Source: Clostridiales bacterium DTU092 (GTDB lineage Bacteria; Bacillota; Clostridia; Caldicoprobacterales; Caldicoprobacteraceae). From it: a DNA stretch of 10,697 bases. The stretch spans positions 1-10,697 of the forward strand of contig LFTM01000260.1 in the NCBI GenBank assembly GCA_001513505.1, read 5' to 3'. Positions 1-7,696 of the stretch are shown here, piece after piece (the stretch's first letter is position 1; the number at the start of each line of letters is the position of its first letter). The notes beneath the pieces were generated by a model that was given only the letters and a program-made list of their open reading frames with translations, was not told the origin of the DNA and did not search any database. The position numbers and the translations under genes were made by a program.

Positions 1-40
1 TACCTTTATGAATCTGTTTCAATATTGCATTTTTAATCAT
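1..40 (-). CDS. Start of an unidentified downstream operon gene (partial, cut by window edge)
   Basis: The frame reads MIKNAILKQIHKG from an ATG at 40 and runs off the left edge. The start is supported by an AAAGGAG ribosome binding site at 51-57 on this strand, 10 nt upstream, which overlaps the last codons of the FAD oxidoreductase gene. The gap to that gene is 7 nt, so it is almost certainly co-transcribed and probably translationally coupled. Thirteen residues cannot establish a family. The pattern M-I-K-N-x-[IL]-L-x-x-I-x-x-G resembles the beginning of HpcH/HpaI-type aldolases (2-keto-3-deoxy-aldonate aldolases), which would suit a sugar-acid pathway, but this is only a guess. Confidence 0.55.
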   Translation of the reverse strand, partial: MIKNAILKQIHKG

Positions 41-47
41 AATATCC

Positions 48-1244
48 TTACTCCTTTTCTTTACACCATTTAGGATCAATGATTACTCCCTGCTCTATTA
101 GTGTGGACTGAAGTTTATTTATGTTGAGGTGATTAAAATTACCATGATTTTCCCGGCATAAAAGCGCAGCCGCCGTTCCTGCAGCCTGGCCAGTCACTGC
201 ACAGGGCGGAATAACCCTCATCACATCCCATGTATCTCCATGAGCAGAAACACATCTTCCTGCAGTTATAAGATTCTTAATCTTTGCGCCTATCAAACTT
301 CTAAATGGTATGTAATATATAGGACCCCTTTTTCTCCAATCTCCCGTCATTCCTATTGTATCATTAAAATAATATCTTTCATGATGTTCTTCCATAGTAA
401 CTTGCCCCTCTAACCTCCTGGTCATACGAAACTGCGGAATTGCGGGAATTATCAAGGGATATATATTATCATTTCCTCTTATTTTTCTTAATTGATGAAT
501 CTTATCAAGTATAAACTTTCTGGCATCTATATTTAACGCATTAACATCTCTCCAGTCATCTCCCGCATATGTCCTGCTTCCCGGTGGTGTTGGCTCGTAT
601 AGCGGATCGGTTAACTGATGCAGTTCAACATTTTTTCCATCATATGAATAAAACCATCCTGCCCTCCTGTTTGTGTCAACTGAAACGGTCTTCTCCCCTG
701 ATACATAGCTAACATCAGCGTCCCCCGTAGCGTCTATAACAGCATTACACCGGATAGCGCCCCTTCCACCTTTATTCTCAACTATTACTGCTTCTATCCG
801 GTCATCATCCATAGCCACGCTGCAGAACCTGGTATCATAAAAAAGTGATACTGAATTTTCCAAAAGCAGTTCTTCCATTGAAATAGCAAAGGAAGCCGCA
901 TTGAATTCCAACCTATAGCGGATTTCCTTACGTTGAGATATATCCCCTCCCTGTTTCCAGCACTCCGGGATCTGTCCGGGCCCGTATTTTATTGACGCTT
1001 TTAACAGCTCTTCACCGATCCCTCCTATAACCTGATTGCCCATCCCGTCACAGAGAGGCAAGTATATAACTACCAATCCCAGAGTTGCCAAACCCCCAAG
1101 CATATTTTCCTTTTCTATCAAACATACCTTGGCACCATTTCTTGCAGCAGCTAAAGCAGAGGCTACTCCGGCTATCCCTCCACCCACAACTACAACATCA
1201 AAGGTATCAATAACCGGAAGCTTTTTCTCTTTTTCAATGATCAT
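48..1244 (-). CDS. FAD-dependent oxidoreductase (FAD_oxidored family)
   Basis: 398-aa soluble flavoprotein with no signal peptide. An N-terminal Rossmann dinucleotide-binding segment follows a short lead: VVVVGGGIAG at about 17-26, with the ribose-binding acidic residue in IEKE (E44) and GG at 50-51. The central ATGDADV (172-178) is the second conserved FAD-domain motif. The C-terminal GRCVSAHGD (329-337) and PPCAVTGQAAGTAAA (346-360) close the FAD site. This layout matches PF12831 proteins, which oxidise or reduce undefined small molecules and are often found in carbohydrate gene clusters. The start is an ATG preceded by an AAGGAGAGG-type site. The gene lies 36 nt after the kinase gene and 7 nt before the next gene, in the same operon. 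It is slightly shorter than many relatives but shows no missing core motif. The substrate is unknown; oxidation of a sugar or keto-sugar intermediate is inferred from context. Confidence 0.85.
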   Translation of the reverse strand: MIIEKEKKLPVIDTFDVVVVGGGIAGVASALAAARNGAKVCLIEKENMLGGLATLGLVVIYLPLCDGMGNQVIGGIGEELLKASIKYGPGQIPECWKQGGDISQRKEIRYRLEFNAASFAISMEELLLENSVSLFYDTRFCSVAMDDDRIEAVIVENKGGRGAIRCNAVIDATGDADVSYVSGEKTVSVDTNRRAGWFYSYDGKNVELHQLTDPLYEPTPPGSRTYAGDDWRDVNALNIDARKFILDKIHQLRKIRGNDNIYPLIIPAIPQFRMTRRLEGQVTMEEHHERYYFNDTIGMTGDWRKRGPIYYIPFRSLIGAKIKNLITAGRCVSAHGDTWDVMRVIPPCAVTGQAAGTAAALLCRENHGNFNHLNINKLQSTLIEQGVIIDPKWCKEKE

Positions 1245-1280
1245 ACCGCATTCCTCTCCTTCCCTAACATCATCATGAAC

Positions 1281-2027
1281 TTACAGAAAAGCACTTCTTC
1301 TTTCATTGGGACACTCGCCCATTCTGGCTACAGTAATAACCGACAAATAATCCCGTATCATCTTTCTCTTGACATTCATTTGCTCAAGATACAAATCTGC
1401 CAGCGTTTTTCTTAATTGTTGCAATTTCTCTTTATGTTTAACCCCTTCCGGTATTGGGGTGTATTGAACCAGAAATACAGTTCTTGCTATGTCATACAAA
1501 AAAGGTCCATGGCAAATATTCATGAAGTCTATAACTGCAGTTTTTTCATTATAAATAAATATATTGCCCGGATGATAGTCACCATGGCAAAGAGAGTTTC
1601 CATCCGGCAGTTTATCTATAATTGATAATGCTTTTTCCCTTTCCTTCAAATCTTGTACCCTCTCTATATCACGTCTCAAAAAATCCTTATAATTCGGCAC
1701 ATCACTAATGCTGTACTTAATAATTTTCTTGTGTAATCTTGCCATATATACCGCACATTTATAAGCATTCTCGGTTTTTATAACCCAGTCCAATAAAGAT
1801 TCACCATCTAACCTATCATATATGATGCCTGCTTGTTCACCACAATAAATAACTTTGTATGCAATGGGTTTTGGAAAATCCATATCCCGTATTAAGCTTG
1901 CATTCTTAAATTCTCTTATTATTGCTTCCATAGGATAACCTTGGTGAAAAAGTTTAAGTACCTTGTTGGAACCCCATTCGTATACAATCGCTGTATTGCC
2001 TGTACCTATAATTTTTTCATATTCCAT
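1281..2027 (-). CDS. APH/choline-kinase-fold phosphotransferase
   Basis: 248-aa protein of the PF01636 phosphotransferase fold. The N lobe has a short nucleotide-binding loop, GTGNTAIVY (8-16), a beta-strand lysine in NKVLKLF (K25) and a helix glutamate (E39). The catalytic loop is LCHGDYHPGN (147-155, with H148, D150 and N155), followed by the metal-binding AVIDF (D167). These are the residues needed for ATP-dependent phosphate transfer to a hydroxyl group. It is an intact kinase, smaller than classical aminoglycoside kinases. It sits inside a sugar-catabolic operon, 31 nt after the Gfo/Idh gene and 36 nt before the FAD gene, so a metabolite (sugar or sugar acid) is a better substrate guess than an antibiotic. 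An AAGGAG site lies 13 nt before the ATG, a rather long spacing, so translation may be modest. General fold confidence is high; substrate unknown. Confidence 0.8.
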   Translation of the reverse strand: MEYEKIIGTGNTAIVYEWGSNKVLKLFHQGYPMEAIIREFKNASLIRDMDFPKPIAYKVIYCGEQAGIIYDRLDGESLLDWVIKTENAYKCAVYMARLHKKIIKYSISDVPNYKDFLRRDIERVQDLKEREKALSIIDKLPDGNSLCHGDYHPGNIFIYNEKTAVIDFMNICHGPFLYDIARTVFLVQYTPIPEGVKHKEKLQQLRKTLADLYLEQMNVKRKMIRDYLSVITVARMGECPNERRSAFL

Positions 2028-2058
2028 TTTTGCTTAACAGCTCCTTATGTAGAATTCA

Positions 2059-3069
2059 TTACAGTTTCAATGAAATTTCTTCTGCTTTTCCGCTTTCAGC
2101 AGAATTATATATTGCTAAAATGGAAGCTAAAACTGGTATAGACTGGCTAATATCGCAATAGTAAGGCGTACCGTCTACAACCCATTTTACAAACGCGTTC
2201 ATGCTGCGGCTTAGAGCATGGACACCCCTTCCTTCCGCTTTGTACCGGGGTACACGTACACCGTAAAATTTTGTCCTTGGAAAATAAGGGCCGGTATATG
2301 TAGCCGTCCCCTTTTCTCCATAGACGGTAATAGTTACGGGTTGCTCCTTTGCTGCAGCCATTGAGCTGGTTACCTGAAGGATTCCGCCACATGAAAGTTC
2401 CACCATACCCATTGCCGTATCTTCCACCTCTACATTATGGAACTTTGCATTCCGTATCATCCCCATAGCACGACTCGGTTTGCTATTAAAAGCCCAGAGT
2501 AAAATATCCAAAGCGTGGGAGCCCTGTGTCAGCAGAGTACCTCCACCTGCTTGATCTTTGTACGTATGCCATTTGCTTTCGATGAAATATGACTCATCCC
2601 GAAACCAGGGAACATTGCAAATACCATAATAAAGCCTGCCAAGATCCCCATTTTGAGCAGCCTTAACCATTCTAAAGCACGCATGATCGTAACGGTATTG
2701 GTAATTCACCCCAACCTTAACCCGGTTTTCCTCCGCCAGCCTCTTTAGTTCCAAGGCATGTTCCAAAGTGGTAACTATAGGTTTTTCACATAATACATGG
2801 ACACCTTTTAGAATCAAGTCCTTAACGATGGAATAATGCAGGAAATGAGGAACTGCCACATAGGCCGCATCAATTTCCTCATTGGCCAACATTTCATTAT
2901 AATCTTTATAGGCACCTGCATCTTTATATCGGGCAGCAAATTTTCGAGCACGACTTTCATCCGGGTCCGCAAAACCTACAACCTTAATATTTCTGTCCAG
3001 TTTTGTCAGCATCATCATGTATTTGGTAATGTCTCCACAGCCAATAACACCTATCCGCAATTTCTTCAT
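2059..3069 (-). CDS. Gfo/Idh/MocA-family NAD(P)-dependent oxidoreductase
   Basis: 336-aa cytoplasmic dehydrogenase. Residues 1-120 form the Rossmann domain with GVIGCGD (7-13), the acidic cofactor-binding residue in FADPD (about 35) and the family's EKP motif (95-97, catalytic K96). The second half is the alpha/beta domain with GGGTLLTQGSHALD (175-188), where H185 is the conserved active-site histidine. Most relatives have Asp at the position four before that His (pattern D-x-G-x-H); here it is T181. The family oxidises or reduces ring hydroxyls of sugars and inositols. The ATG overlaps the TGA of the upstream ThuA gene by 4 nt (ATGA), indicating translational coupling. ThuA/Gfo pairs are known from 3-keto-disaccharide metabolism (thuA/thuB), so this enzyme may make or use a keto-sugar. 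Its exact substrate cannot be read from the sequence. Confidence 0.9.
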   Translation of the reverse strand: MKKLRIGVIGCGDITKYMMMLTKLDRNIKVVGFADPDESRARKFAARYKDAGAYKDYNEMLANEEIDAAYVAVPHFLHYSIVKDLILKGVHVLCEKPIVTTLEHALELKRLAEENRVKVGVNYQYRYDHACFRMVKAAQNGDLGRLYYGICNVPWFRDESYFIESKWHTYKDQAGGGTLLTQGSHALDILLWAFNSKPSRAMGMIRNAKFHNVEVEDTAMGMVELSCGGILQVTSSMAAAKEQPVTITVYGEKGTATYTGPYFPRTKFYGVRVPRYKAEGRGVHALSRSMNAFVKWVVDGTPYYCDISQSIPVLASILAIYNSAESGKAEEISLKL

Positions 3070-3782
3070 AATTCACTCTCCCGCCTTGTAATCCAAGCCA
3101 GAGCGTCACGAAAGATGCTTTGAACCCTCCAGTTTTCAAAAGTGGATGCATAATGACCTAATGAAAAACAGAAAATCCGTCCGCTATTTTCTTCCCTGGC
3201 CCATGCGACCGGAACCTTTTCCCCATTATAGATACCATACCATAAGGTATCAATCGATTGATCATAGTCATGCAGGTATAGCTCCTCTTTGAGTATAAAG
3301 GAGACCGGAGAATTAACTTCATGAATCTCTATTGGACCGGGAGAATCATGGCCTTTAAATCTGCTCCCCAAAATCTGGCTATACTCAGGAGTTGTTTTAA
3401 AGGAAGCCATAGCACCATGCACTGCCATCAACCCTCCGCCCTGGGAAAGGTACCGTCTGATACTGGTCAAAAACTCTGAAGCATACCTGTTTGGCAGTTT
3501 CTTCTCGTGCATTAAAAGAATAATTCCGTCAAATTGCCTGTCATCTGATATATCGTCTTCCACCATACGGATCAAATCCTTAAAGTAACTGGTAAAGATA
3601 AATTCGTAATTTCGGTTTTGTTCATCATTGGAAAAGGATATAAGCATATCACGAAATTTTCGGCGTACCTGTAAAGACGGATGAAGCCATCCTTTGGATA
3701 ATACCAATAACCTTTTTATATTTGACGCTAGCTTCTCTTGATTAACCAAAATATTGCTGGTTTTATCGTTTTGCTTATGCAA
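3066..3782 (-). CDS. ThuA-domain protein (trehalose-utilisation-like)
   Basis: 238-aa soluble protein with the class I glutamine-amidotransferase-like fold of PF06283. Hallmarks are GGGLMAVHGA (115-124), LGSRFKGH (138-145), the acidic EELY segment (166-169) and the C-terminal PVAWAREENSGRIFCFSLGH (191-210). ThuA proteins act with Gfo/Idh dehydrogenases on keto-disaccharides; the reaction is poorly defined and many operons carry ThuA without any link to trehalose. The start is a TTG at 3782. It is preferred because a strong AGGAGGG site lies 9 nt upstream (3792-3798 on this strand). The first 22 residues precede the conserved fold and look unstructured and polar, with no signal peptide. The stop overlaps the Gfo/Idh start by 4 nt, so the two proteins are probably made in equal amounts and may act in successive steps. 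Confidence 0.88.
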   Translation of the reverse strand: MHKQNDKTSNILVNQEKLASNIKRLLVLSKGWLHPSLQVRRKFRDMLISFSNDEQNRNYEFIFTSYFKDLIRMVEDDISDDRQFDGIILLMHEKKLPNRYASEFLTSIRRYLSQGGGLMAVHGAMASFKTTPEYSQILGSRFKGHDSPGPIEIHEVNSPVSFILKEELYLHDYDQSIDTLWYGIYNGEKVPVAWAREENSGRIFCFSLGHYASTFENWRVQSIFRDALAWITRRESEL

Positions 3783-3832
3783 ACCCTTATACCCTCCTGC
3801 TCTCTGATTCTTATTAGCTTATATCTTATAGA

Positions 3833-5710
3833 TTACGTGATCGTTCCATGCTCCCTTATCATCTTATCAAAATTAAGATATAAATAATGCCCTTCCCACT
3901 CTATCCGAATCTCCTCCGGTTTTCTCGGAATACGCCCATATGGAGATATCAGCCTGGGGTATTCCAAAGACATCTCCTGCTTGTCCACGTAAAACCTTTT
4001 TCCGTATGTCACTTCATAGAGATGCTTTCCTCTGTATACCAATGTTTTAGTCGGCTCATCAAAATAAATTTCCCTGGATTTCAGCTCCTGAACAAAGGAA
4101 TCAAAATCGCCGAATTGTGCAGCGGTACCTATCTCACAAATCCAGTATGTCACTTTTCCTCTTTGAATCCACTCTGAGGGATCCGCAGGAGATGCTTCCA
4201 AAGGATAACGGCCGACCAGCATGATATACACATCTTTCAACCGGCCAAATAAGTATCTGTCTTCTATTTTAACTTCATCAAAACGGCCGGCAGGAAACCA
4301 TGCATGGGTATAATTAATACGTTCTTTTTCCATAAAACCTCTTCGTTTTCTCAAATCGTATATACTTATATGTACATTCTCATACTGCACCGAATAAGGA
4401 TGAATTCCATTCCCTACCCAATAGCCCGGAGAAAAATTACGGTCAACATCCTCAAAAGCAGATGCACCCGGATGGGTGGTAAAAACCGTCACTTCGGGAG
4501 ACAAAGTTGCCTGCCAAATATGCTGCTGATCTCCAAATGTACCGGGATGATGGGCCTGAGCGGTCGATAGCATAAAGTCTTTTGTTTTATATGTATAAGT
4601 ATTTGCCCGTTGAATTGCAATTCCCTGAGTAACCGGGTTCAGTATGCGGACCACAAAAGGAAGGATACCGGAGCGTTTTAAAATTTTCTTGTTCACCATG
4701 CTTAATTCTTTAAGAAAGCTGTTATTGTGCAGCTTCCAGCTATCAAACATTTCCAGAGTAATCTCTATAGATTCAGGATTTGTAAAGCTTTCCATTCCCC
4801 AGAGAAACAGACCCGTAGTATCAAAATCTTTTAAATCATCAAATTCATCCCGAATCTCGGACAAATTCAGCCCCATGGAATCCTGTATCACAACCGTACC
4901 ATTATCTCTGCCAATGGCACGAATGACCTGGGGCATATCATAGTTTTTCATCAAAAGAAATCCTGAGGAAATACGTGAGTAATCATACTCATCCCTATAC
5001 CTGAACCCCCACACCGCCTGACTTATATCCAATGTATCCTGATGCAAAGGATATTTCTTTTGTTTCTCATAGCAGCGTCCGCTGGCCGCACAAAATAACC
5101 CATACCAGGAATGCATGGCCATATCAAGCAGGATCAGATCCAGTATCATTTTAGATTTTATCTGAATTTCCCGGTCCCGGGCAAAGTCAATCAACAAACA
5201 AAGTGCACCAATGTCCTCTTCATAATATGTATTAGAGTGCCATTCACTAAAACCGTATAGAAACCTGTATCTCAACCAATGCAGAATATGCTCTTTTGCT
5301 TTATTCTTTAACTGCCGGCCGCCAAGAGAACTGTTGGTAAAAACCTTATCAGGGTACAGTTGCCCTGCCAGAAACGCCTCTGAGGCGAACAATATCTGAT
5401 GATTTTCTGACCAAAAACACATGTCATCTTCGCCAGGCTCATCCATGAAATATCTGAAGTTTAGTGTAGTCTCTTCCATTAAGTCAACGGTTTCTTTACT
5501 TAACAAGTGACTATATTCATACAAACACCGCAAAACAGTAGCCAGACGGAAATCTGCACAGTCCAGCCGTAAGTTTATATATTCACAAAGATCGTGAATT
5601 GGACTTTCGTCAATCCGCTGCCCTTTATCCAGCAGTTTTATGTCAGGAAAACTCTTTGGGCCCATTTTTATTCTCATGTCGGGTTTCATATAAACTCTAC
5701 CATCCTTCAT
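3833..5710 (-). CDS. Unassigned 625-aa alpha/alpha-toroid-like protein, candidate polysaccharide lyase or glycosidase
   Basis: I do not recognise a named family. Residues about 35-260 are helical with aromatic-rich repeats, including FWSENHQILF (99-108) and GFSEWHSNTYYEED (153-166), as in (alpha/alpha) toroids. From about 270 the sequence turns beta-rich, with TAQAHHPGTFGDQQHIWQ (383-400), WVGNGIHPYSVQYENVH (431-447) and SPYGRIPR (589-596). This order, toroid then beta-sandwich, matches heparinase II/III-like and related lyases. Asn103/His104, Tyr162/Tyr163, His388 and His397 are plausible active-site residues. There is no signal peptide or membrane segment, so it acts inside the cell on an imported oligosaccharide. 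It lies between the transporter gene (42-nt gap) and ThuA (50-nt gap). The ATG at 5710 has no clear ribosome binding site; an ATG seven codons later (5689) has AAGGATGG upstream at about 13 nt, so the true protein may be 618 aa. The function is inference from fold impression and context. Confidence 0.7.
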   Translation of the reverse strand: MKDGRVYMKPDMRIKMGPKSFPDIKLLDKGQRIDESPIHDLCEYINLRLDCADFRLATVLRCLYEYSHLLSKETVDLMEETTLNFRYFMDEPGEDDMCFWSENHQILFASEAFLAGQLYPDKVFTNSSLGGRQLKNKAKEHILHWLRYRFLYGFSEWHSNTYYEEDIGALCLLIDFARDREIQIKSKMILDLILLDMAMHSWYGLFCAASGRCYEKQKKYPLHQDTLDISQAVWGFRYRDEYDYSRISSGFLLMKNYDMPQVIRAIGRDNGTVVIQDSMGLNLSEIRDEFDDLKDFDTTGLFLWGMESFTNPESIEITLEMFDSWKLHNNSFLKELSMVNKKILKRSGILPFVVRILNPVTQGIAIQRANTYTYKTKDFMLSTAQAHHPGTFGDQQHIWQATLSPEVTVFTTHPGASAFEDVDRNFSPGYWVGNGIHPYSVQYENVHISIYDLRKRRGFMEKERINYTHAWFPAGRFDEVKIEDRYLFGRLKDVYIMLVGRYPLEASPADPSEWIQRGKVTYWICEIGTAAQFGDFDSFVQELKSREIYFDEPTKTLVYRGKHLYEVTYGKRFYVDKQEMSLEYPRLISPYGRIPRKPEEIRIEWEGHYLYLNFDKMIREHGTIT

Positions 5711-5752
5711 ATCAAGATAGTGTCAAATCTCTACATAATGCATACCCGTTAA

Positions 5753-7192
5753 CTATATCAACGCTTTCTTCAAAGCATCCAGTTCCTCTTGAGAAATAGG
5801 ATTCTCCGGGATATTTCCCCTTTGATACTCCAAATATTTGGTAATTTTTTCGGACGATTTTTGATCCAATGGATATTTTCTGGCAAGAAACCAGGTAACC
5901 CCTAGCAAAATAAAGGGAATAACTAAAATTATGATTTTTAGTGCCAATATAAGAGAATCCGGTTGTTCCATCAATATTGATCTGGTAACTCCATCTTCTA
6001 CAACGGTCATCGGTTCGATATATCCGGCTAATTCTAACATAGATGATATTATGAATATTCCAATTGCAGCAGAAGTTTTTCGAGACAAGGTCATTATTCC
6101 ACTGAATGAACCTGCTTTTCGCCTACCGTAGGCCATCTCACCCACATCCGTTACATCAGGAAACATAACCCATGGCATTACCACACAGCCTGCCACTCCC
6201 AGACCCATGAATACAGCGGTAAAATAAATAACCCAGTCTGGCCAGTTCGGCTGGATTAGAGCCATAAACAGTATTCCAACCATCCATATAAAGACGGAAT
6301 TTTTTATAACGCCGGATTTTCCAATACGATAAGCAGCTTTAATTACCAAAGGTACACAGATCAACTGGGTAATCAAAAGGGCACCCAGCACATAATTCAG
6401 CTCGGAAGGACGTTTTAAATAATAATTCATATAGTAAGCAAAAATGGTGGATACGATATCCATAGCAAGAAATGAAAATAAATAGATAAATACCAGATAT
6501 TTAAAAGTACGTATCTGGAAGGGTTCAAAGAATTCTTTTAACGACCATTTGTTCTCGGTTTGAGCATCTATATTTACTCGCTCTCTGGTAAATAAAAACA
6601 TCAGTAAATATGGAATTGCAAAAAAGAATCCGAATGTTAACGCCATTATCATATATCCCGTTCGAAGATCCGGAAAAGCCTTTACAATTTCTATGGGAAT
6701 CACAGCGCATATTAAACTGGAAGCCTGGGAAAAAACCAATCTGGTGCCATTAATCAGGGTCCGTTCTTTGAATTCAATACTGATTTCACTGCTCATAGCC
6801 GAATAGGGAACCATTACTATGGTAGATACGGTTTTGTACAGGAGATACGAAAACAGCATATAAAAGAAACGCACCAATTCACTGTCGTTGGAAATTGGAT
6901 ACCATATCAAAAAGAAGCTTGCTATTATACCAAAGAAACCTGTTAAAAAATAAGGCCTGCGTCTGCCCCAACGGGTTCGGGTACGATCGGTGATCATCCC
7001 CATCATCGGATCGGATATAGCATCCCAAACTTGAGCAACCATTATGACAATGCCTGCCAATGACGGTCTTATTTTAACCACATCGGTCAAAAATATCAGA
7101 AAATAGAAGTTGATGATTACTTGCGCCCCTCCACCGAACAAATCGCCGGAGGCAAAAATATAGCGCTCTCTTCTGGAAACCTTGTCTTGCAA
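5753..7192 (-). CDS. GPH-family (MelB-like) cation:sugar symporter, MFS
   Basis: About 479-aa integral membrane protein with roughly 12 hydrophobic helices. After the short lead SRRERYIFASGD comes the GPH signature WDAISDPMMGMI followed by TDRTRTRWGRRRPY. The two aspartates of WDAISDP correspond to the Na+/melibiose-site Asp55 and Asp59 of E. coli MelB. The mid-protein VPYSAMSSEIS and later PWVMFPDVTDVG are also typical. Such carriers import glycosides or uronides using Na+ or H+, so this is the entry step for the operon. The frame can be extended to a TTG at 7201, but AAAGGGG (7202-7208) would then touch the start. The TTG at 7192 has 9-nt spacing and is preferred. It is the first gene of the operon, downstream of a good promoter at 7406-7434, with an untranslated leader of about 200 nt. 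The C-terminal tail (about 40 aa) is cytoplasmic and charged. Confidence 0.9.
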   Translation of the reverse strand: MQDKVSRRERYIFASGDLFGGGAQVIINFYFLIFLTDVVKIRPSLAGIVIMVAQVWDAISDPMMGMITDRTRTRWGRRRPYFLTGFFGIIASFFLIWYPISNDSELVRFFYMLFSYLLYKTVSTIVMVPYSAMSSEISIEFKERTLINGTRLVFSQASSLICAVIPIEIVKAFPDLRTGYMIMALTFGFFFAIPYLLMFLFTRERVNIDAQTENKWSLKEFFEPFQIRTFKYLVFIYLFSFLAMDIVSTIFAYYMNYYLKRPSELNYVLGALLITQLICVPLVIKAAYRIGKSGVIKNSVFIWMVGILFMALIQPNWPDWVIYFTAVFMGLGVAGCVVMPWVMFPDVTDVGEMAYGRRKAGSFSGIMTLSRKTSAAIGIFIISSMLELAGYIEPMTVVEDGVTRSILMEQPDSLILALKIIILVIPFILLGVTWFLARKYPLDQKSSEKITKYLEYQRGNIPENPISQEELDALKKALI

Positions 7193-7201
7193 GGCGGCCA
7201 A

Positions 7202-7521
7202 CCCCTTTCTTTTTTGACTTTTCCAACATACCTGGATTTCCTCAAAAGGTTGTTTCTACGTGAAGAACATATATGAATAATGCTGTCTCATGGAAAAATA
7301 AAACTGTAAAACCCTTAACCATGCTGCTTTTCACAAACCGAAGTATTATGAAACTTGAGATGAGGTAAAATAATACATTAGAAAATTCCATATTCATTTA
7401 TAAAAATTATATTAAAAACAGAAAGTCCGTGCAAGTGTTTTAGGACTAATCAATATAAGAGTACAGAAGACCGGTGCGACAAATCCCAAAATAAGCCAAC
7501 ATCCTGACTAAGATATATTTT
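7202..7521. other. Intergenic region between the divergent transcription units
   Basis: No convincing gene is present on either strand. It holds the AAAGGGG ribosome binding site of the transporter gene (7202-7208), the operon promoter (7406-7434), and an 8-bp inverted repeat CCAAAATA/TATTTTGG (7486-7493 and 7516-7523) just upstream of the DUF5320 promoter. The roughly 190-nt leader of the minus-strand operon (7209-7399) shows no riboswitch or T-box motif that I recognise, and no terminator with a U-run. Confidence 0.5.
7406..7434 (-). promoter_or_regulatory. Sigma-A-type promoter for the minus-strand sugar operon
   Basis: Read on the minus strand: TTGCAC (7434-7429), a 17-nt spacer and a perfect TATAAT (7411-7406). 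The predicted start of transcription is near 7399, giving a leader of about 200 nt before the transporter gene. No catabolite-responsive element or clear palindromic operator was found around it. The operon's regulator is not in this window. Confidence 0.6.
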
Positions 7522-7579
7522 GGTTATTGACATATGCTCATTATTGTTTTATACTTATTATGGGCATATGTCAATAACC
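7522..7579. repeat. Paired inverted operator-like repeat around the DUF5320 promoter
   Basis: Two 19-bp arms, 7522-7540 (GGTTATTGACATATGCTCA) and 7561-7579 (reverse complement), match at 18 of 19 positions and are separated by 20 bp. The left arm contains the -35 box and the right arm lies over the predicted transcription start. A protein bound to both would block RNA polymerase. A third copy of the 15-bp core lies at 8053-8067 before the DUF134 gene. Confidence 0.8.
7527..7555 (+). promoter_or_regulatory. Strong sigma-A-type promoter for the DUF5320 gene
   Basis: A perfect TTGACA (7527-7532), a 17-nt spacer and TATACT (7550-7555). The start of transcription should fall at about 7562, inside the right arm of the inverted repeat, leaving a leader of about 140 nt before the ATG at 7702. 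The -35 box is part of the repeated ATTGACATATGC motif, so this strong promoter is probably kept under repression or other control. Confidence 0.75.
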
Positions 7580-7619
7580 TTTTTAATAATGCAGCTTAAA
7601 TGATTGATTTTGGTTTACT

Positions 7620-7681
7620 AAAATGCAAGCCCGAAATCTTATTAATTATAGAGCGGGCTGCATGAATTCAAAAAGCATTTT
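7620..7681 (+). promoter_or_regulatory. Leader stem-loop with competing pairings upstream of DUF5320
   Basis: ATGCAAGCCCG (7623-7633) can pair with CGGGCTGCAT (7654-7663), a 10-bp stem with one bulged A and a 20-nt loop. Two other pairings compete: ATGCAGC (7589-7595) with GCTGCAT (7657-7663), and AAAATGC (7620-7626) with GCATTTT (7675-7681). There is no U-run, so it is not a simple terminator. It could affect mRNA stability or access to the ribosome binding site 25 nt downstream. This is inferred from base pairing only. Confidence 0.35.
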
Positions 7682-7687
7682 AAAACT

Positions 7688-7696
7688 AAGGAGGTG
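7688..7696 (+). promoter_or_regulatory. Very strong ribosome binding site of DUF5320
   Basis: AAGGAGGTG is a near-perfect match to the anti-Shine-Dalgarno sequence, 5 nt before the ATG at 7702. It fixes that start and suggests high expression once transcribed. Confidence 0.85.

Noticed and set aside
1036..1278. 80-aa plus-strand open frame opposite the FAD oxidoreductase gene
   Set aside because: It mirrors a well-supported minus-strand gene, has no ribosome binding site and its protein is low-complexity Ser/Pro/Thr sequence.
7193..7201. TTG at 7201 as the start of the transporter gene
   Set aside because: The AAAGGGG ribosome binding site would directly abut it. The TTG at 7192 has normal spacing and fits the usual N terminus of GPH carriers.
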